From contig CANLCX010000002.1 in the NCBI GenBank assembly GCA_947489315.1, forward strand, positions 930,001 to 994,000: DNA of 64,000 nt, given 5' to 3'. The translations under genes were made by a program, and so were the position numbers. The notes under the pieces are model-generated. The model had not been told where the DNA came from. It made no database searches and was given only the letters and a program-made list of their open reading frames with translations. Positions 26,982 to 36,445 of the stretch are shown here, one piece after another; positions within the stretch are counted from its first letter, which is position 1, and the number at the start of each line of letters is the position of its first letter. Origin of the DNA: an uncultured Sphingomonadaceae bacterium (GTDB taxonomy: Bacteria > Pseudomonadota > Alphaproteobacteria > Sphingomonadales > Sphingomonadaceae).

Positions 26982-27856
26982 GCGGTTCCGAAACTTGTCC
27001 GGCAACACTCGACGATCCAGTCGCGCACGGCCTTGATCTCGGGACTGCGTCGATTATCGCGGTGAAAAACAATCCACGGCTTGCGAACCGGAACCGAAGG
27101 TCCGGAAACGCGGATCAATCCATGTCGTTGCGCCAGAAAGTCGGGAACCATCGCAATCGCCGCGCCGGATTTCGCTATCTCCAGTAGCGCGTAGATGCTG
27201 CTGGATTGAACGCATAATGCTTGATGCAAACCATGCTCCTTGATCCAGAGTACCTCCGGAATATCCCCGTATTTCGCGTCCAAACCTGCCAGCTTTTCTT
27301 GGCGCAGATCTAGCCTGTCGGGATCGCGTCCGTTGAGATAATCTGTCGAGGCATAAAGGCCAGCATTGATTTCGGGCAGCCTGCGGGCGATCAACCCATC
27401 GCTTTTCGGGCGCGCCAGCCGGATGGCGACATCCGCCTCCCGCCGATTGAGATCCGCCAGTTCCGTTGACATGATCAGGTCAACGACAAGCCCAGGATGG
27501 CTTTCCCATAGTTTGGGGAGATGTGGCGCTAGCACGGCTGACACCATCGTTTCGGTGGTTGATATCCGAATAGGCAAAGCGCGGCGATCGGACTTCAGTG
27601 AAAAAGCCAAGCGTTCCATCTGAAACAGATGATCGCCGCCTGCCTTTGCCAGCGTCAGCATTTCCTTACCCTCGTCGGTCAGCACAATGCCACCGGGGCC
27701 GCGTAAAATTAATTGCAATCCTGCCGCTGCCTCAAGCGCATCAATCTTCCGTCCCAAGGTCGCATTGGACATATCCAATGCCGAAGCGGCGGCCATTAGT
27801 GACTGCCTCTCGGCCACCTCGATAAAGCAGCGCACGGTATCCCAATCAATTGTCAT
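26978..27856 (-). CDS. LysR-family transcriptional regulator
   Basis: A 292-aa regulator with N-terminal winged HTH (VRCFIEVAERQSLMAAASAL, SNATLGRKIDALEAAAGLQL) and an effector-binding domain from about residue 90. It belongs to the CrgA-like type that often acts on a neighbouring oxidoreductase gene. It is divergent from the alcohol dehydrogenase gene. The 111-base gap between the coding starts contains the inverted repeat AAATGA-ATAA-TCATTT at 27889-27904. Control of the dehydrogenase gene is inferred from this layout. Confidence 0.9.
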   Translation of the reverse strand: MTIDWDTVRCFIEVAERQSLMAAASALDMSNATLGRKIDALEAAAGLQLILRGPGGIVLTDEGKEMLTLAKAGGDHLFQMERLAFSLKSDRRALPIRISTTETMVSAVLAPHLPKLWESHPGLVVDLIMSTELADLNRREADVAIRLARPKSDGLIARRLPEINAGLYASTDYLNGRDPDRLDLRQEKLAGLDAKYGDIPEVLWIKEHGLHQALCVQSSSIYALLEIAKSGAAIAMVPDFLAQRHGLIRVSGPSVPVRKPWIVFHRDNRRSPEIKAVRDWIVECCRTSFGTA

Positions 27857-27888
27857 GGTCTGACCATATACAGATTTTTGATTTTCAT

Positions 27889-27904
27889 AAATGAATAATC
27901 ATTT
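27889..27904. promoter_or_regulatory. Inverted repeat in the LysR/dehydrogenase gap (operator candidate)
   Basis: AAATGA-ATAA-TCATTT, a perfect 6-bp inverted repeat with a 4-base centre, 33 bases upstream of the LysR start and 64 bases before the dehydrogenase start. Size and place suit a LysR site. The flanking DNA is AT-rich. Confidence 0.45.
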
Positions 27905-27967
27905 TTCAATTTTGCCAATTCCGTGATGGATCGATTTGTTCGACTCTGGCGCAAAGGAACCATCATC

Positions 27968-29008
27968 ATGACAAGCATACAACAGCTCACCTTCATCAAA
28001 CCCGAGCAATTCGAATGGCAAGAAGTCGCCACGCCAACAATCGAAAGCGCCGGCGAAGCGATTGTCCGACCGCTCGCTGTCACCCGCTGCGATCTCGATC
28101 TCTATATGGCCAGGGGCATGTACCCCATGGAAGGCCCGTTCGCCTTTGGCCACGAAATTGCCGGTGAAGTGGTCGAGGTTGGTGATGGGGTCAAAGGATT
28201 TTCTCCCGGTGATCGCGTCATTGTTCCGTTTCAGATCAATTGCGGATCTTGCGATAATTGCCAGCGTGGCTGGACCAATGCCTGCACCACAGTAGAGCCT
28301 TTTGCCGCTTATGGCTTTGCACCCCGGGCGGAAAGATTATGGGGCGGGGGATTGAGCGATCTTTTGAACGTTCCCTTTGCCGACGCGATGCTGGTCAAGA
28401 TTCCCGATGGCCTTTCGATTACCGGTGCAGCCGCGATTTCTGACAATGCGGGCGACGGTTATCGCACTGTGGCAGAACCGCTCGCGCAGCGGCCGGGGGC
28501 GGATATATTGATTCTCGGTGGTTTGGCGCAGAGTGTTGGCCTGTTCGCCATTCAGGCCGCCCGCGCATTAGGCGCCGGCCGGATCGTCTATCGCGACTAT
28601 GACGCTGGCCGGCTAGCCAAAGCCAAGGCGCTGGGTGCAGAGGTGATCGAAACCCAATATGGTCCGAATCTTAGAGCCACAGAAGAATATCCGATTGTCG
28701 TGGAAGCTGCCGGTCTGCCCGATGCCCTGACCTTTGCGATGCGATCAACCGAGCCATGCGGAACCTGTAGCGGCGTATCGGCTGGCATGAGCAATCGGGC
28801 ACAAATCCCGCTGAGATCTATGTATATGAAAGGCATTACCTACACGATCGGACGGGTCCATGCCCGTACCGAAATAGACCATATCCTGAATTGTGCCCAT
28901 TGCGGAACGATCAATCCGGATGAAGTAATCACACGCTCTGTGCCCTTTTCCCAAGCAGCGGACGCCATGATGGATCCTGATATCAAGATCGTGTTTGAAA
29001 GGGATTGA
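27968..29008 (+). CDS. Zinc-dependent alcohol dehydrogenase-like protein
   Basis: A 346-aa medium-chain dehydrogenase/reductase. The catalytic domain has GHEIAGEVVEVGDGVKGFSP and a structural zinc-type cluster in CGSCDNCQRGWTNAC. The first metal ligand region is VTRCDLDLYMARG. The Rossmann part begins near ILILGGLAQSVGLFAIQAAR, and the nucleotide-binding glycines differ from the usual GxGxxG, so cofactor choice is unsure. I preferred ATG 27968 over 27923 because the family N-terminus starts there and AAAGGA lies upstream. It is divergent from a LysR gene that probably regulates it. The substrate is unknown. Confidence 0.85.
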   Translation: MTSIQQLTFIKPEQFEWQEVATPTIESAGEAIVRPLAVTRCDLDLYMARGMYPMEGPFAFGHEIAGEVVEVGDGVKGFSPGDRVIVPFQINCGSCDNCQRGWTNACTTVEPFAAYGFAPRAERLWGGGLSDLLNVPFADAMLVKIPDGLSITGAAAISDNAGDGYRTVAEPLAQRPGADILILGGLAQSVGLFAIQAARALGAGRIVYRDYDAGRLAKAKALGAEVIETQYGPNLRATEEYPIVVEAAGLPDALTFAMRSTEPCGTCSGVSAGMSNRAQIPLRSMYMKGITYTIGRVHARTEIDHILNCAHCGTINPDEVITRSVPFSQAADAMMDPDIKIVFERD

Positions 29009-29041
29009 CGCGGTTACTGTCATACATGATCATTGCCATGG

Positions 29042-29467
29042 ATGACAAAATCGGTTTTCAGCACGATAATTTTATACGCTGTGGCTTTGGCCGCAGCGGC
29101 CTTTGCCTTGCAATGGCTGGAATATAAGTTTTTCCTCAAGAACATTCCGACCGATATCTACATTGTTATGCTGGCAACGCTGTTTGTATCGCTCGGTATC
29201 TGGGTAGGATATCGGTTGACGGCCAGAAGTCCTAGCGGGCCATTTGAACGCAATGATCCGGCCCTAAAATCGCTAGGCATCTCAAACCGGGAGTTGGAAG
29301 TGCTGGAGGCTTTGGCAACGGGACAATCCAATAAAGAAATTGCGCGCACGCTGGGCATTTCTCCCAACACCATAAAGACCCATATCGCTCATCTTTTTGA
29401 AAAACTAGCTGTCGACCGGCGCGTACTGGCGATTGAAAAAGCGAAAACTCTTCGACTCATTCCTTAG
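29042..29467 (+). CDS. Membrane-anchored LuxR-type regulator
   Basis: A 141-aa protein with two membrane helices at the N-terminus (VFSTIILYAVALAAAAFALQW and IYIVMLATLFVSLGIWVGY) joined to a C-terminal LuxR/GerE helix-turn-helix (residues ~78-135: SNRELEVLEALATGQSNKEI, then ARTLGISPNTIKTHIAHLFE). No receiver or autoinducer domain is present, so the membrane part would have to sense or tether. ATG 29042 is the sensible start; a TTG at 29033 is less likely. A hairpin terminator follows 23 bases downstream of the stop. It precedes a DUF4199 membrane protein gene, a possible target. Confidence 0.85.
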   Translation: MTKSVFSTIILYAVALAAAAFALQWLEYKFFLKNIPTDIYIVMLATLFVSLGIWVGYRLTARSPSGPFERNDPALKSLGISNRELEVLEALATGQSNKEIARTLGISPNTIKTHIAHLFEKLAVDRRVLAIEKAKTLRLIP

Positions 29468-29489
29468 TAAATTTGGTTGATTCAGGTCT

Positions 29490-29511
29490 AATCACCCGTC
29501 TGGGTGATTTT
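29490..29511 (+). terminator. Rho-independent terminator after the LuxR-type gene
   Basis: Stem AATCACCC / GGGTGATT (8 bp), loop GTCT, followed by a short T run. It separates the regulator gene from the DUF4199 gene 50 bases downstream. Confidence 0.75.
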
Positions 29512-29561
29512 CAGATAGCGATTTGTTCGTCATAACCACCCCATAGCGAGAGGGAATAATC

Positions 29562-30113
29562 ATGATCAGAATCACAGTCGCGATGCTAAAAATTATCTTT
29601 ATTTACGGAATCATATCCGGCGCCATAGTTATAGGCACGATGATCTTCGGGCTGTTGTCCAGCGGGGGACAGGGTTTCTTCGCATCGGAATATTTCGGTT
29701 ATCTGATGATGCTCGTCGCTTTGTCGATGATCTTTGTCGGCATCAAGCGCTACCGGGATCTGGAGCTGGGCGGCGTGATAAAATTTCTGCCCGCTCTCGG
29801 CCTTGGTCTCGCGATTGCTGCGATTGCAGGGCTTATCTATGTGTGCGTGTGGGAGATATATCTGTTCAGCACCGACTATGTTTTCATCGAAGAATTTACG
29901 TCGGGCATCATCGAGGCCAAGAAAGCTGAAGGGTTAAGCGGGACGGCTTTGGACAAGCTCGTCAGTGAGATGGAGGATATGAAGGCTAATTATGCCAAGC
30001 CCTATATCCGCCTACCGATGACCTTCATGGAGATTTTTCCGGTGGGCCTGATCATTTCCCTGGTTTCTGCAGCCCTGCTGCGCAATCCAAAATTATTGCC
30101 CGCGACAGTTTGA
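29562..30113 (+). CDS. DUF4199 membrane protein
   Basis: A 183-aa inner-membrane protein with the DUF4199 pattern: four hydrophobic helices ([60 protein letters not shown] and a last one near [13 protein letters not shown]), the conserved IKRYRD after helix two, and an amphipathic segment with [17 protein letters not shown] in the long loop. Function unknown. Start ATG 29562 follows GAGAGGGAAT. The stop is 33 bases upstream of the VOC gene start. Confidence 0.82.
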   Translation: MIRITVAMLKIIFIYGIISGAIVIGTMIFGLLSSGGQGFFASEYFGYLMMLVALSMIFVGIKRYRDLELGGVIKFLPALGLGLAIAAIAGLIYVCVWEIYLFSTDYVFIEEFTSGIIEAKKAEGLSGTALDKLVSEMEDMKANYAKPYIRLPMTFMEIFPVGLIISLVSAALLRNPKLLPATV

Positions 30114-30145
30114 TCGCCGCACCTATTCAACAAAAGGAGATTAAC

Positions 30146-30520
30146 ATGCAACTCGGAGCTTTCTCAACCAGCCTGTCGGTCAAAAATTTGGATGCGTCAG
30201 AAGAATTTTATAAAAAACTCGGTTTCAAGCCCTTTGGCGGCGACAAAAGCCAGAACTGGTTGATCCTGAAAAATGGCGACACGGTAATCGGCCTGTTTCA
30301 GGATATGTTTCCAACCAACATCCTCACCTTCAACCCTGGGTGGAATAGTGATGCAGAGCCCCTGGAGGATTATTCTGATGTTCGAGACCTCCAAAAGGCG
30401 TTGAAAGAAAAGGGTGTGGAACTTGCAACCGAAGCGGATGCCGATGGAAGCGGCCCCGCCAGCTTCACGATCGTCGATCCCGACGGCAATGCGATTCTGG
30501 TTGATCAACATGTCGGTTGA
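30146..30520 (+). CDS. VOC-family (glyoxalase/bleomycin-resistance-like) protein
   Basis: A 124-aa protein of the vicinal oxygen chelate superfamily: [39 protein letters not shown], then [17 protein letters not shown] at the end. The usual first metal-ligand position (His) is Ser/Leu here, so it may not bind metal in the standard way. The start ATG 30146 has a perfect AAAGGAG; the open frame from 30110 only overlaps the previous gene. Substrate unknown. Confidence 0.82.
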   Translation: MQLGAFSTSLSVKNLDASEEFYKKLGFKPFGGDKSQNWLILKNGDTVIGLFQDMFPTNILTFNPGWNSDAEPLEDYSDVRDLQKALKEKGVELATEADADGSGPASFTIVDPDGNAILVDQHVG

Positions 30521-30675
30521 TCCTGTGCCGATGGTTTTTGGGGACGGCGAAACAAAATAGCCTGAACCGACAAGGGCCGCACTCTTGCTGCAGATCACCG
30601 GCACGAAAATCCAACTGTCGTTTAACAAACATGATGAAAGCTGCTAGCCTTCACTCTGATGAGGAGAGCAGGGAA

Positions 30676-31062
30676 ATGAACAGAATTGCAATGCTATTGA
30701 TCGGGCTGATTGCCGCGCTCCATCTCTATATCGCGTGGTTTGAGATATTTGCCTGGACAACACAGGGACCCAAAGTTTTTTCGACCTTGCCTGCGGATTT
30801 GTTCGAGCCGACCCAATCCATGGCGGCGAATCAAGGGTTGTATAATGCGTTTTTGGCTATCGGGCTGCTATGGTCGCTGTTTATCAGAAACGCCGAATGG
30901 CGGTTCAAGGTAGCCACCTGCTTCTTGCTGTTTGTTGCCGTTGCCGGGATTTTTGGCGCCGTTACGGTATCGCAGAAAATCATGGTGGTGCAGACAGTGC
31001 CAGCCGTCATCGCGCTGATATTTGCCTATCTTAGCTACCGACAAACGTCGCGGACAACGTAG
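30676..31062 (+). CDS. DUF1304 membrane protein
   Basis: A 128-aa protein with four membrane helices: IAMLLIGLIAALHLYIAWFE, YNAFLAIGLLWSL, FKVATCFLLFVAVAGIFGAV and VVQTVPAVIALIFAYLSY. The LHLYIAWFEIFAW and NQGLYNAFLA segments are family marks of DUF1304. The role is unknown. ATG 30676 is preceded by GAGGAG; the longer open frame from 30517 contains no convincing start. The stop is 29 bases from the convergent hydrolase gene. Confidence 0.82.
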   Translation: MNRIAMLLIGLIAALHLYIAWFEIFAWTTQGPKVFSTLPADLFEPTQSMAANQGLYNAFLAIGLLWSLFIRNAEWRFKVATCFLLFVAVAGIFGAVTVSQKIMVVQTVPAVIALIFAYLSYRQTSRTT

Positions 31063-31091
31063 CTAGAAATTAGGCGCGAGCTAACTTACCT

Positions 31092-31754
31092 TTATCGCGC
31101 GGCCAGCACATCATCTGCCACAAAGGCATTGGTCTTGCGTTCATAGCCAAATTGACTGGTCGGACCATGGCCAGGAATGAAGGTGACATCATCACCAAGG
31201 GGCCAGAGTTTTTGTGTGATCGCATCGATAAGATCCTGATGGTTTCCGCGGGGAAAGTCGGTGCGGCCGATTGAACCCTGAAAGATCACATCACCAACAA
31301 CGGCGAGTTTCGAAGGCCGGTGATAGAAAATCACATGACCCGGCGTGTGGCCAGGACAATGAATAACGTCGAGCACCAAATCGCCCACCGTCACCTGATC
31401 GCCATCATTCAGCCACCGATCCGGTTCAAAGCTTTTCGCTTCCATCCCATATCGCGCGCCGTCTCCGTCCAATTGCTCTATCCAGAATAGATCATCCTTA
31501 TGTGGTCCCTCGATCGGCAAGCCCAGCTCTTCGGCGAGCATCCCGGCCTGACCACAATGATCCAGATGGCCATGGGTGATGATGATTTTTTCCAGATCAA
31601 CCCCATGTTCCGCCACCGCAGCCTTGAGCCGCGACAGATCTCCACCGGGATCGCTAAGCGCCGCTTTATTGGTCTTGGTGCACCATAAGAGCGTGCAATT
31701 CTGCTGGAGCGGCGTGACCGGAATGATCACGGCCTTCAAGGGTGCTTCTGTCAT
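31092..31754 (-). CDS. Metallo-beta-lactamase-fold hydrolase (glyoxalase II-like)
   Basis: A 220-aa cytoplasmic metal hydrolase. The signature THGHLDHCGQA (HxHxDH) is at residues ~61-71, a second His at CPGHTPGHVIFY, the bridging Asp in VGDVIFQGSIGRTDFPRG, and the last His in FIPGHGPTS. This matches the YcbL branch related to glyoxalase II. It might complete the methylglyoxal route begun by gloA at the left of the window, but the substrate of YcbL-type enzymes is not certain. Confidence 0.9.
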   Translation of the reverse strand: MTEAPLKAVIIPVTPLQQNCTLLWCTKTNKAALSDPGGDLSRLKAAVAEHGVDLEKIIITHGHLDHCGQAGMLAEELGLPIEGPHKDDLFWIEQLDGDGARYGMEAKSFEPDRWLNDGDQVTVGDLVLDVIHCPGHTPGHVIFYHRPSKLAVVGDVIFQGSIGRTDFPRGNHQDLIDAITQKLWPLGDDVTFIPGHGPTSQFGYERKTNAFVADDVLAAR

Positions 31755-32435
31755 AACGGTTATTTGGCGGCGCAGCGACCAAGTTGCAAGGCTAGAAGTT
31801 CTTGCATATCGTCATAACTCGAAACCAGCATCGGTATTAAGGAGTTCATTGGCTTTCTCATATTGTCTGAATCGAGCTTTAGAACCGCTAGATACAGAGC
31901 GAATATCTCAAATAAGTGGAAAAGCGATCTGTGCTTGCGAAAACACCAATCTATTTTTGATCTTCATTCCGCAATTCTCCATCTCCTCAATGGCCTGCCT
32001 CGCAAACTGACATCGTACGAAGCTTCTTTTCGGGAGAGGATTAGTGAATTATCAGATGGTTTAGCGCCGGGATGGAGAATGAATATTGCACAGACCAAGC
32101 GTGCCAGATTTTCCGCAGTACTGCATTCTAGAAAGCATTCTTCTGGATCTAGAGAAGCTAGATTACGACGAACTGCCTAAAATGCCTAAGTTAAAAATCT
32201 GATACTCGATGCTGGAGAGCTAAACAATTCAGATTTAGGAAGAAAGAGTAAGAGGCGGATTGCGGCTGCTGCCGAAACTGACGAGTTGTAAAAATTTTAG
32301 AGATTCGATTTCCAATTTCCGCGCCAATAGCTTGGTTTCCGTGGAGCCCCCTTTTTATCGTCGAGTCCCAACGCCCCAAGAAGTCCAGCATCGCTGGTCT
32401 TTGTTAGAATCCAATTGGGGAGTTGATGAACATTA
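31755..32435. other. 681-bp gap without a recognisable gene
   Basis: The stretch is visibly lower in G+C than its neighbours. It contains open frames of up to about 105 codons on the plus strand (31863-32180) and 66 on the minus strand (32191-32391). None has a ribosome site, a familiar motif or credible composition. Two overlapping plus-strand frames around 31800-32010 could be decayed remains of one gene. I see no hairpin or repeat of note. Confidence 0.5.
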
Positions 32436-33062
32436 CTAATCTCCATTAGTGGATATACCGACAGCTAAAATTTCATTCGCGATTTCGGCAATTTTAGCGG
32501 CCGACTTCTCTTCGGTCCAAATACCATATCTTAAACCCAGAAAAACATTCATGCCCATGATCGCCCATGCATGTGCCTCGTCAAGGTCGTTGCGCAGATC
32601 GCCTGCCTTACCGCCTTCTTGTAACCGTTCGAATATGCGTGCTGCAGTCGCTTCATAATGCGCGCGATAACTTTCCGGATCAACAAATTCGGCTTCATCG
32701 ATGATTCGATAAATTTCCTTATGCTCCCGGGCAAATTCCATGAATGCCTGCAGCGCTAACTTCTCCCGTTCAAGCGCGCCTTGCCACTCGGTCATCGCAC
32801 CGGCGGCATGGCTTTTGACGCGAGAACTCATGTCCTTGACCAGCGCGCTGAAAAGCTCATCCTTTGAATCAAAATAGGTATAGAAACTCCCCAAGGCCGT
32901 CCCTGCCCTTTGGGTGATCCCCGTGATTGAGGCTTCGTGAAACCCTTTTTCCCCAAATTCTATCGCCGCGGCGTCCAGTAATTTGCGTTTTGTTTTGAGA
33001 CCGCGTGCTGTGCGCGGTTGCTTCTCTTTGGACTCGACGTGATCGGAATATTCTGTGGCCAT
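32436..33062 (-). CDS. TetR-family repressor
   Basis: A 208-aa regulator. The N-terminal HTH is standard: RKLLDAAAIEFGEKGFHEAS followed by ITQRAGTALGSFYTYFDSKD. The ligand-binding helical domain ends with a region resembling TetR_C-type (EAHAWAIMGMNVFLGLRYGI). It is divergent from the TonB receptor operon; the gap holds TTTCAA-AG-TTGAAA and TTGAAA-N11-TTTCAA at 33100-33130, right on the receptor promoter. Repression of the uptake operon, relieved by its substrate, is the likely role. Confidence 0.9.
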   Translation of the reverse strand: MATEYSDHVESKEKQPRTARGLKTKRKLLDAAAIEFGEKGFHEASITGITQRAGTALGSFYTYFDSKDELFSALVKDMSSRVKSHAAGAMTEWQGALEREKLALQAFMEFAREHKEIYRIIDEAEFVDPESYRAHYEATAARIFERLQEGGKAGDLRNDLDEAHAWAIMGMNVFLGLRYGIWTEEKSAAKIAEIANEILAVGISTNGD

Positions 33063-33099
33063 GAAGTCACGGCTAACGCCATTTCACATGATTAGCAAA

Positions 33100-33136
33100 T
33101 TTCAAAGTTGAAATATGGTTCATGTTTCAATATAGG
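33100..33136 (+). promoter_or_regulatory. Promoter and TetR operator of the TonB receptor operon
   Basis: TTTCAA-AG-TTGAAA (33100-33113) and TTGAAA-N11-TTTCAA (33108-33130) share the central TTGAAA. That hexamer is also a good -35. A 17-base spacer and TATAGG (33131-33136) complete a promoter. The inverted repeats cover the -35 and spacer, as expected for repression. Confidence 0.6.
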
Positions 33137-33188
33137 AAATTCAACGACCTGAAATTGTCAGGCTAAAAATGTTCAGGAGAAGGTTCTT

Positions 33189-35528
33189 ATGAGATTTCAA
33201 CACAGCGTTAGTTATGCGGCTTTGGTAACAGGCTTAGCGACGGGTCTGATCGCCCCTGCGACTGTTCACGCACAAGCGACCGAGACGGCAAACCAAGACA
33301 CGGACGACGGCACGATCGTTGTCACCGCCCGTCGCCGCGAGGAACGTCTGGTGGATGTTCCCCTGTCGATCACCGCTATTAGCGGCGATGCGCTGGCCGC
33401 ATCCGGTGTGCAGGACATCACCGAAATTGGTCAGGAAGTTCCTAACCTCACCTTGGAAGTCTCTCGCGGCACTAACACAACGCTGACCGCCTTCATCCGC
33501 GGCGTTGGTCAACAGGACCCAGTGGCCGGCTTTGAGGCCGGCGTTGGCCTCTATGTTGATGATGTCTATCTCAACCGTCCGCAGGCCTCTGTTCTTGATA
33601 TTTATGATGTCGAACGGATCGAAGTTCTGCGCGGACCGCAGGGCACTTTATATGGCCGCAATACGATTGGCGGCGCGATTAAATATGTATCGCGGCGCTT
33701 GCCCGATGACCTGTCGGTCAAGGTAAAGGGCACTTACGGTTCCTATGATCAGGCCGATTTGATCGTAACAGCCTCTACGCCAATTACCGACAATTTGCGG
33801 ATCGGCGCCAGCGGCGCACGGCTCAGCCGTGGCGGCTTTGGTGACAATCTGGTGCAGCCGGGTGTTGAAAATTACAACAAAGACGTCTGGGCAGCGCGCG
33901 GCAGTATCGAATATGATAATGATGGATTTTTCGTCCGCCTGTCCGGCGACTATATACGCGACGAGAGCGACCCGCGTCAGGGCCACCGGCTAATACCCAG
34001 CCTGCTCACCGGCGCACCGGTTCTGGATGATGTCTATGATACCAGAGCGGGCCTGACCGTTCCTGAACAGTTGGTTGAGGCTTATGGCGGCTCGCTGCTG
34101 ATCGAAGCCCCGGTTTCGGATAACATCACCTTGAAAAGCATCACCGCATACCGGGAAGACAAATCCTCTTCCAATATCGACTTTGACAGCTTGCCATCGG
34201 AAGATCTCGACGTTCCGGTCATTTATGAAAATGACCAGTTTAGTCAGGAATTCCAGCTGCTTTATGAAAGCGACAATCTGAACGGTGTCTTGGGCGCCTA
34301 TTATCTGAATGCCAGTGCCTTCAACGTGTTCGATGTGCTGTTGGCCACGACCGGTGCCCTACCCGTCGTCGGATTGCCTGGCCTAAACGCCCAGACACTC
34401 GGTGATGTCGACACCGAGACATGGTCGATATTTGGCGATTTCACTTATGACATCTCTGACCAGCTTAGCCTGTCAGTTGGTGGCCGCTATACCAGCGACA
34501 AACGTAGCTCGCGAATTCTGCGAACCACCTTCATCAACGGCTTTTCGGATCAATTTGATGGCGCGGGCATCCCAATTGCTGTCACATCCGACTTTGCCGG
34601 TAGCGATACGTTCAAGGAATTTACCCCGCGCGCGTCGATTAGCTGGAAGCCGAATGAAAACCATAATATCTATTTCACCTATTCACGCGGCTTTAAAGGC
34701 GGCGGATTTGATCCGCGTGGCCAGACCAGCTTAACGCCGGACTTCAACCTAGATGGAACCGTCTCGGCCGACGAAATTTTCGACTTTCTCCAGTTTGATC
34801 CAGAAACTGTCGACAGCTATGAACTGGGCTGGAAAGCATCGCTGCTCGAAAACCGTCTGAATGTCAGTGTTGCACTGTTCAAGGGTGACTATTCTGATGT
34901 CCAGATACCGGGCTCAGTCGGCGTCGATAGCGATGGCGATGGCACGAACGATAGCTTCGCTGGCATTACTTCCAACGCTGCCAGCGCCGACGTCAATGGC
35001 TTCGAATTTGAAGGCCGTGCCTTGGTCGGCAAGGATTTCGCTGGAGCCGGCAGCCGATTCAATGTCAGCTGGTCGCTCGGCTATCTCGATGCTGAATATA
35101 ATATCTTTATCGACGCCTTGGGCAATGATGTCGCCGACGAGCGGGTCTTTCAGAACACGCCCGAATGGACCGGCAGCATGTCGTTCAATCTCGGCGTACC
35201 TGTAGCGAATGGTATGCTCGACCTGATCAGCTCGATTTCGTTCCGCAGCGATGCCAGCCAGTTTGAGACAGAAAATGCCTTCCTCGACCAAGACGGCTTT
35301 GCGCTAGTTGATGCCAGCCTGGTTTATTCCGATGACAGCGACCTTTTCTCAATCGGTGTGCATGGCAAAAACCTGTTCGACAAACGCTACAAGGTGGCGG
35401 GCTATAATTTCGTCGCCGGAGGACAGAATGGAGCGCCTTTCATATCCACTTTGGGCCGAGAAGGAACGCTGACCGCCTTTTTCGGTGATCCACGGCGGGT
35501 TTTCGTCACCGGCGAAATCAAGTTTTAA
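33189..35528 (+). CDS. TonB-dependent outer-membrane receptor
   Basis: A 779-aa energy-coupled outer-membrane transporter. It has a signal peptide (ending near VHAQA), a TonB-box-like GTIVVTARRREERL, the plug domain (VDVPLSITAISGDALAASGV; RIEVLRGPQGTLYGRNTIGG) and a C-terminal beta-barrel ending in VTGEIKF with the usual terminal Phe. The plug motifs are typical of the large sphingomonad receptors for organic substrates rather than siderophores. It is the first gene of an operon with a hydrolase and an MFS transporter, behind a TetR-controlled promoter. The substrate is unknown. Confidence 0.95.
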   Translation: MRFQHSVSYAALVTGLATGLIAPATVHAQATETANQDTDDGTIVVTARRREERLVDVPLSITAISGDALAASGVQDITEIGQEVPNLTLEVSRGTNTTLTAFIRGVGQQDPVAGFEAGVGLYVDDVYLNRPQASVLDIYDVERIEVLRGPQGTLYGRNTIGGAIKYVSRRLPDDLSVKVKGTYGSYDQADLIVTASTPITDNLRIGASGARLSRGGFGDNLVQPGVENYNKDVWAARGSIEYDNDGFFVRLSGDYIRDESDPRQGHRLIPSLLTGAPVLDDVYDTRAGLTVPEQLVEAYGGSLLIEAPVSDNITLKSITAYREDKSSSNIDFDSLPSEDLDVPVIYENDQFSQEFQLLYESDNLNGVLGAYYLNASAFNVFDVLLATTGALPVVGLPGLNAQTLGDVDTETWSIFGDFTYDISDQLSLSVGGRYTSDKRSSRILRTTFINGFSDQFDGAGIPIAVTSDFAGSDTFKEFTPRASISWKPNENHNIYFTYSRGFKGGGFDPRGQTSLTPDFNLDGTVSADEIFDFLQFDPETVDSYELGWKASLLENRLNVSVALFKGDYSDVQIPGSVGVDSDGDGTNDSFAGITSNAASADVNGFEFEGRALVGKDFAGAGSRFNVSWSLGYLDAEYNIFIDALGNDVADERVFQNTPEWTGSMSFNLGVPVANGMLDLISSISFRSDASQFETENAFLDQDGFALVDASLVYSDDSDLFSIGVHGKNLFDKRYKVAGYNFVAGGQNGAPFISTLGREGTLTAFFGDPRRVFVTGEIKF

Positions 35529-35539
35529 GCCGGTAGGTC

Positions 35540-36445
35540 GTGGCAAACAACTCCCCGCAGGCGGACCTCAAACACAGTGATCCGCCTATCTATCAGGATC
35601 ATTTTTACCGTAGCGGCGATGACAGGCTGACACTTTACGCGCGCATCTATGAAGCAGATGGGCCACCATTATTGTTGATGCACGGGCTGACACGTAACAG
35701 CGCCGATTTTGAAAGTCTTGCCGCGCATCTAGCCGGAAAGCATAAGTTGATCATAGCCGATCAACGCGGACGCGGGCGTTCAGATTATGACCCACAGCCC
35801 GAAAATTACACACCGGCTACCTACGTTAACGACATGACAGCACTGATTGACGGACTGCAATTACGCAATCTTGGTCTGATCGGTACATCCATGGGCGGTC
35901 TGATGGCGATGATGATGGCCGCAACAGAACCACAGCGCTTTAGCAGTCTCATCTTAAATGATATCGGTCCAGTGGTAGAGCAAGATGGACTAGACCGTAT
36001 AAAGAGTTACGTAGGCGAACATGAACCTTTTGAGAGCTGGCAGCAGGCCGCAGATCATTGCCGCAAAGTGCATGGTGGGGCAATGGTCGGCTATGGCGAG
36101 CAGGACTGGCTTAGCTTCGCAAAGCGCACTTGCGAGCAACTGCCAGGTGGCCGAATAAGATTCGCTTATGATCCAGCAATCTCCGAAGGTCTATCCGGTA
36201 TTCAGCAAACGGCGGTCCCACCGGATCTCTGGCCAATGTGGGACAAACTGGCTTCCATCCCGACCCTGATCGTCCACGGCGCGGTTTCCGACATTATGTC
36301 ACCCGCGACGATCGCCGAAATGCAACGCCGCCATTCGGGGCCGATCAACGCTGTAGCGATAGCTGACCGGGGCCACGCCCCAATGCTTGATGAACCCGCC
36401 GCCTTGTCTGCAATCGTTCGTTTTCTAGAGGACACCAGCCGCTAA
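35540..36445 (+). CDS. Alpha/beta hydrolase of the uptake operon
   Basis: A 301-aa cytoplasmic serine hydrolase. The oxyanion region is LLMHGLTRNSADF, then ADQRGRGRSDYDP, the nucleophile elbow GTSMGG, the acid near VHGAVSDIMSP and the histidine in ADRGHAPMLDEP. The sequence resembles 2-hydroxy-6-oxo-acid or lactone hydrolases of aromatic and terpenoid breakdown, but similarity by eye cannot settle it. It starts at GTG 35540, 11 bases after the receptor stop, and its stop is followed directly by the MFS gene. An ester or lactone imported by the operon is the plausible substrate. Confidence 0.88.
   Translation: MANNSPQADLKHSDPPIYQDHFYRSGDDRLTLYARIYEADGPPLLLMHGLTRNSADFESLAAHLAGKHKLIIADQRGRGRSDYDPQPENYTPATYVNDMTALIDGLQLRNLGLIGTSMGGLMAMMMAATEPQRFSSLILNDIGPVVEQDGLDRIKSYVGEHEPFESWQQAADHCRKVHGGAMVGYGEQDWLSFAKRTCEQLPGGRIRFAYDPAISEGLSGIQQTAVPPDLWPMWDKLASIPTLIVHGAVSDIMSPATIAEMQRRHSGPINAVAIADRGHAPMLDEPAALSAIVRFLEDTSR

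Noticed and set aside
31863-32391. Frames of 105 and 66 codons in the 681-bp gap
   Set aside because: No recognisable motif, start context or hydrophobic pattern; at best decayed genes.
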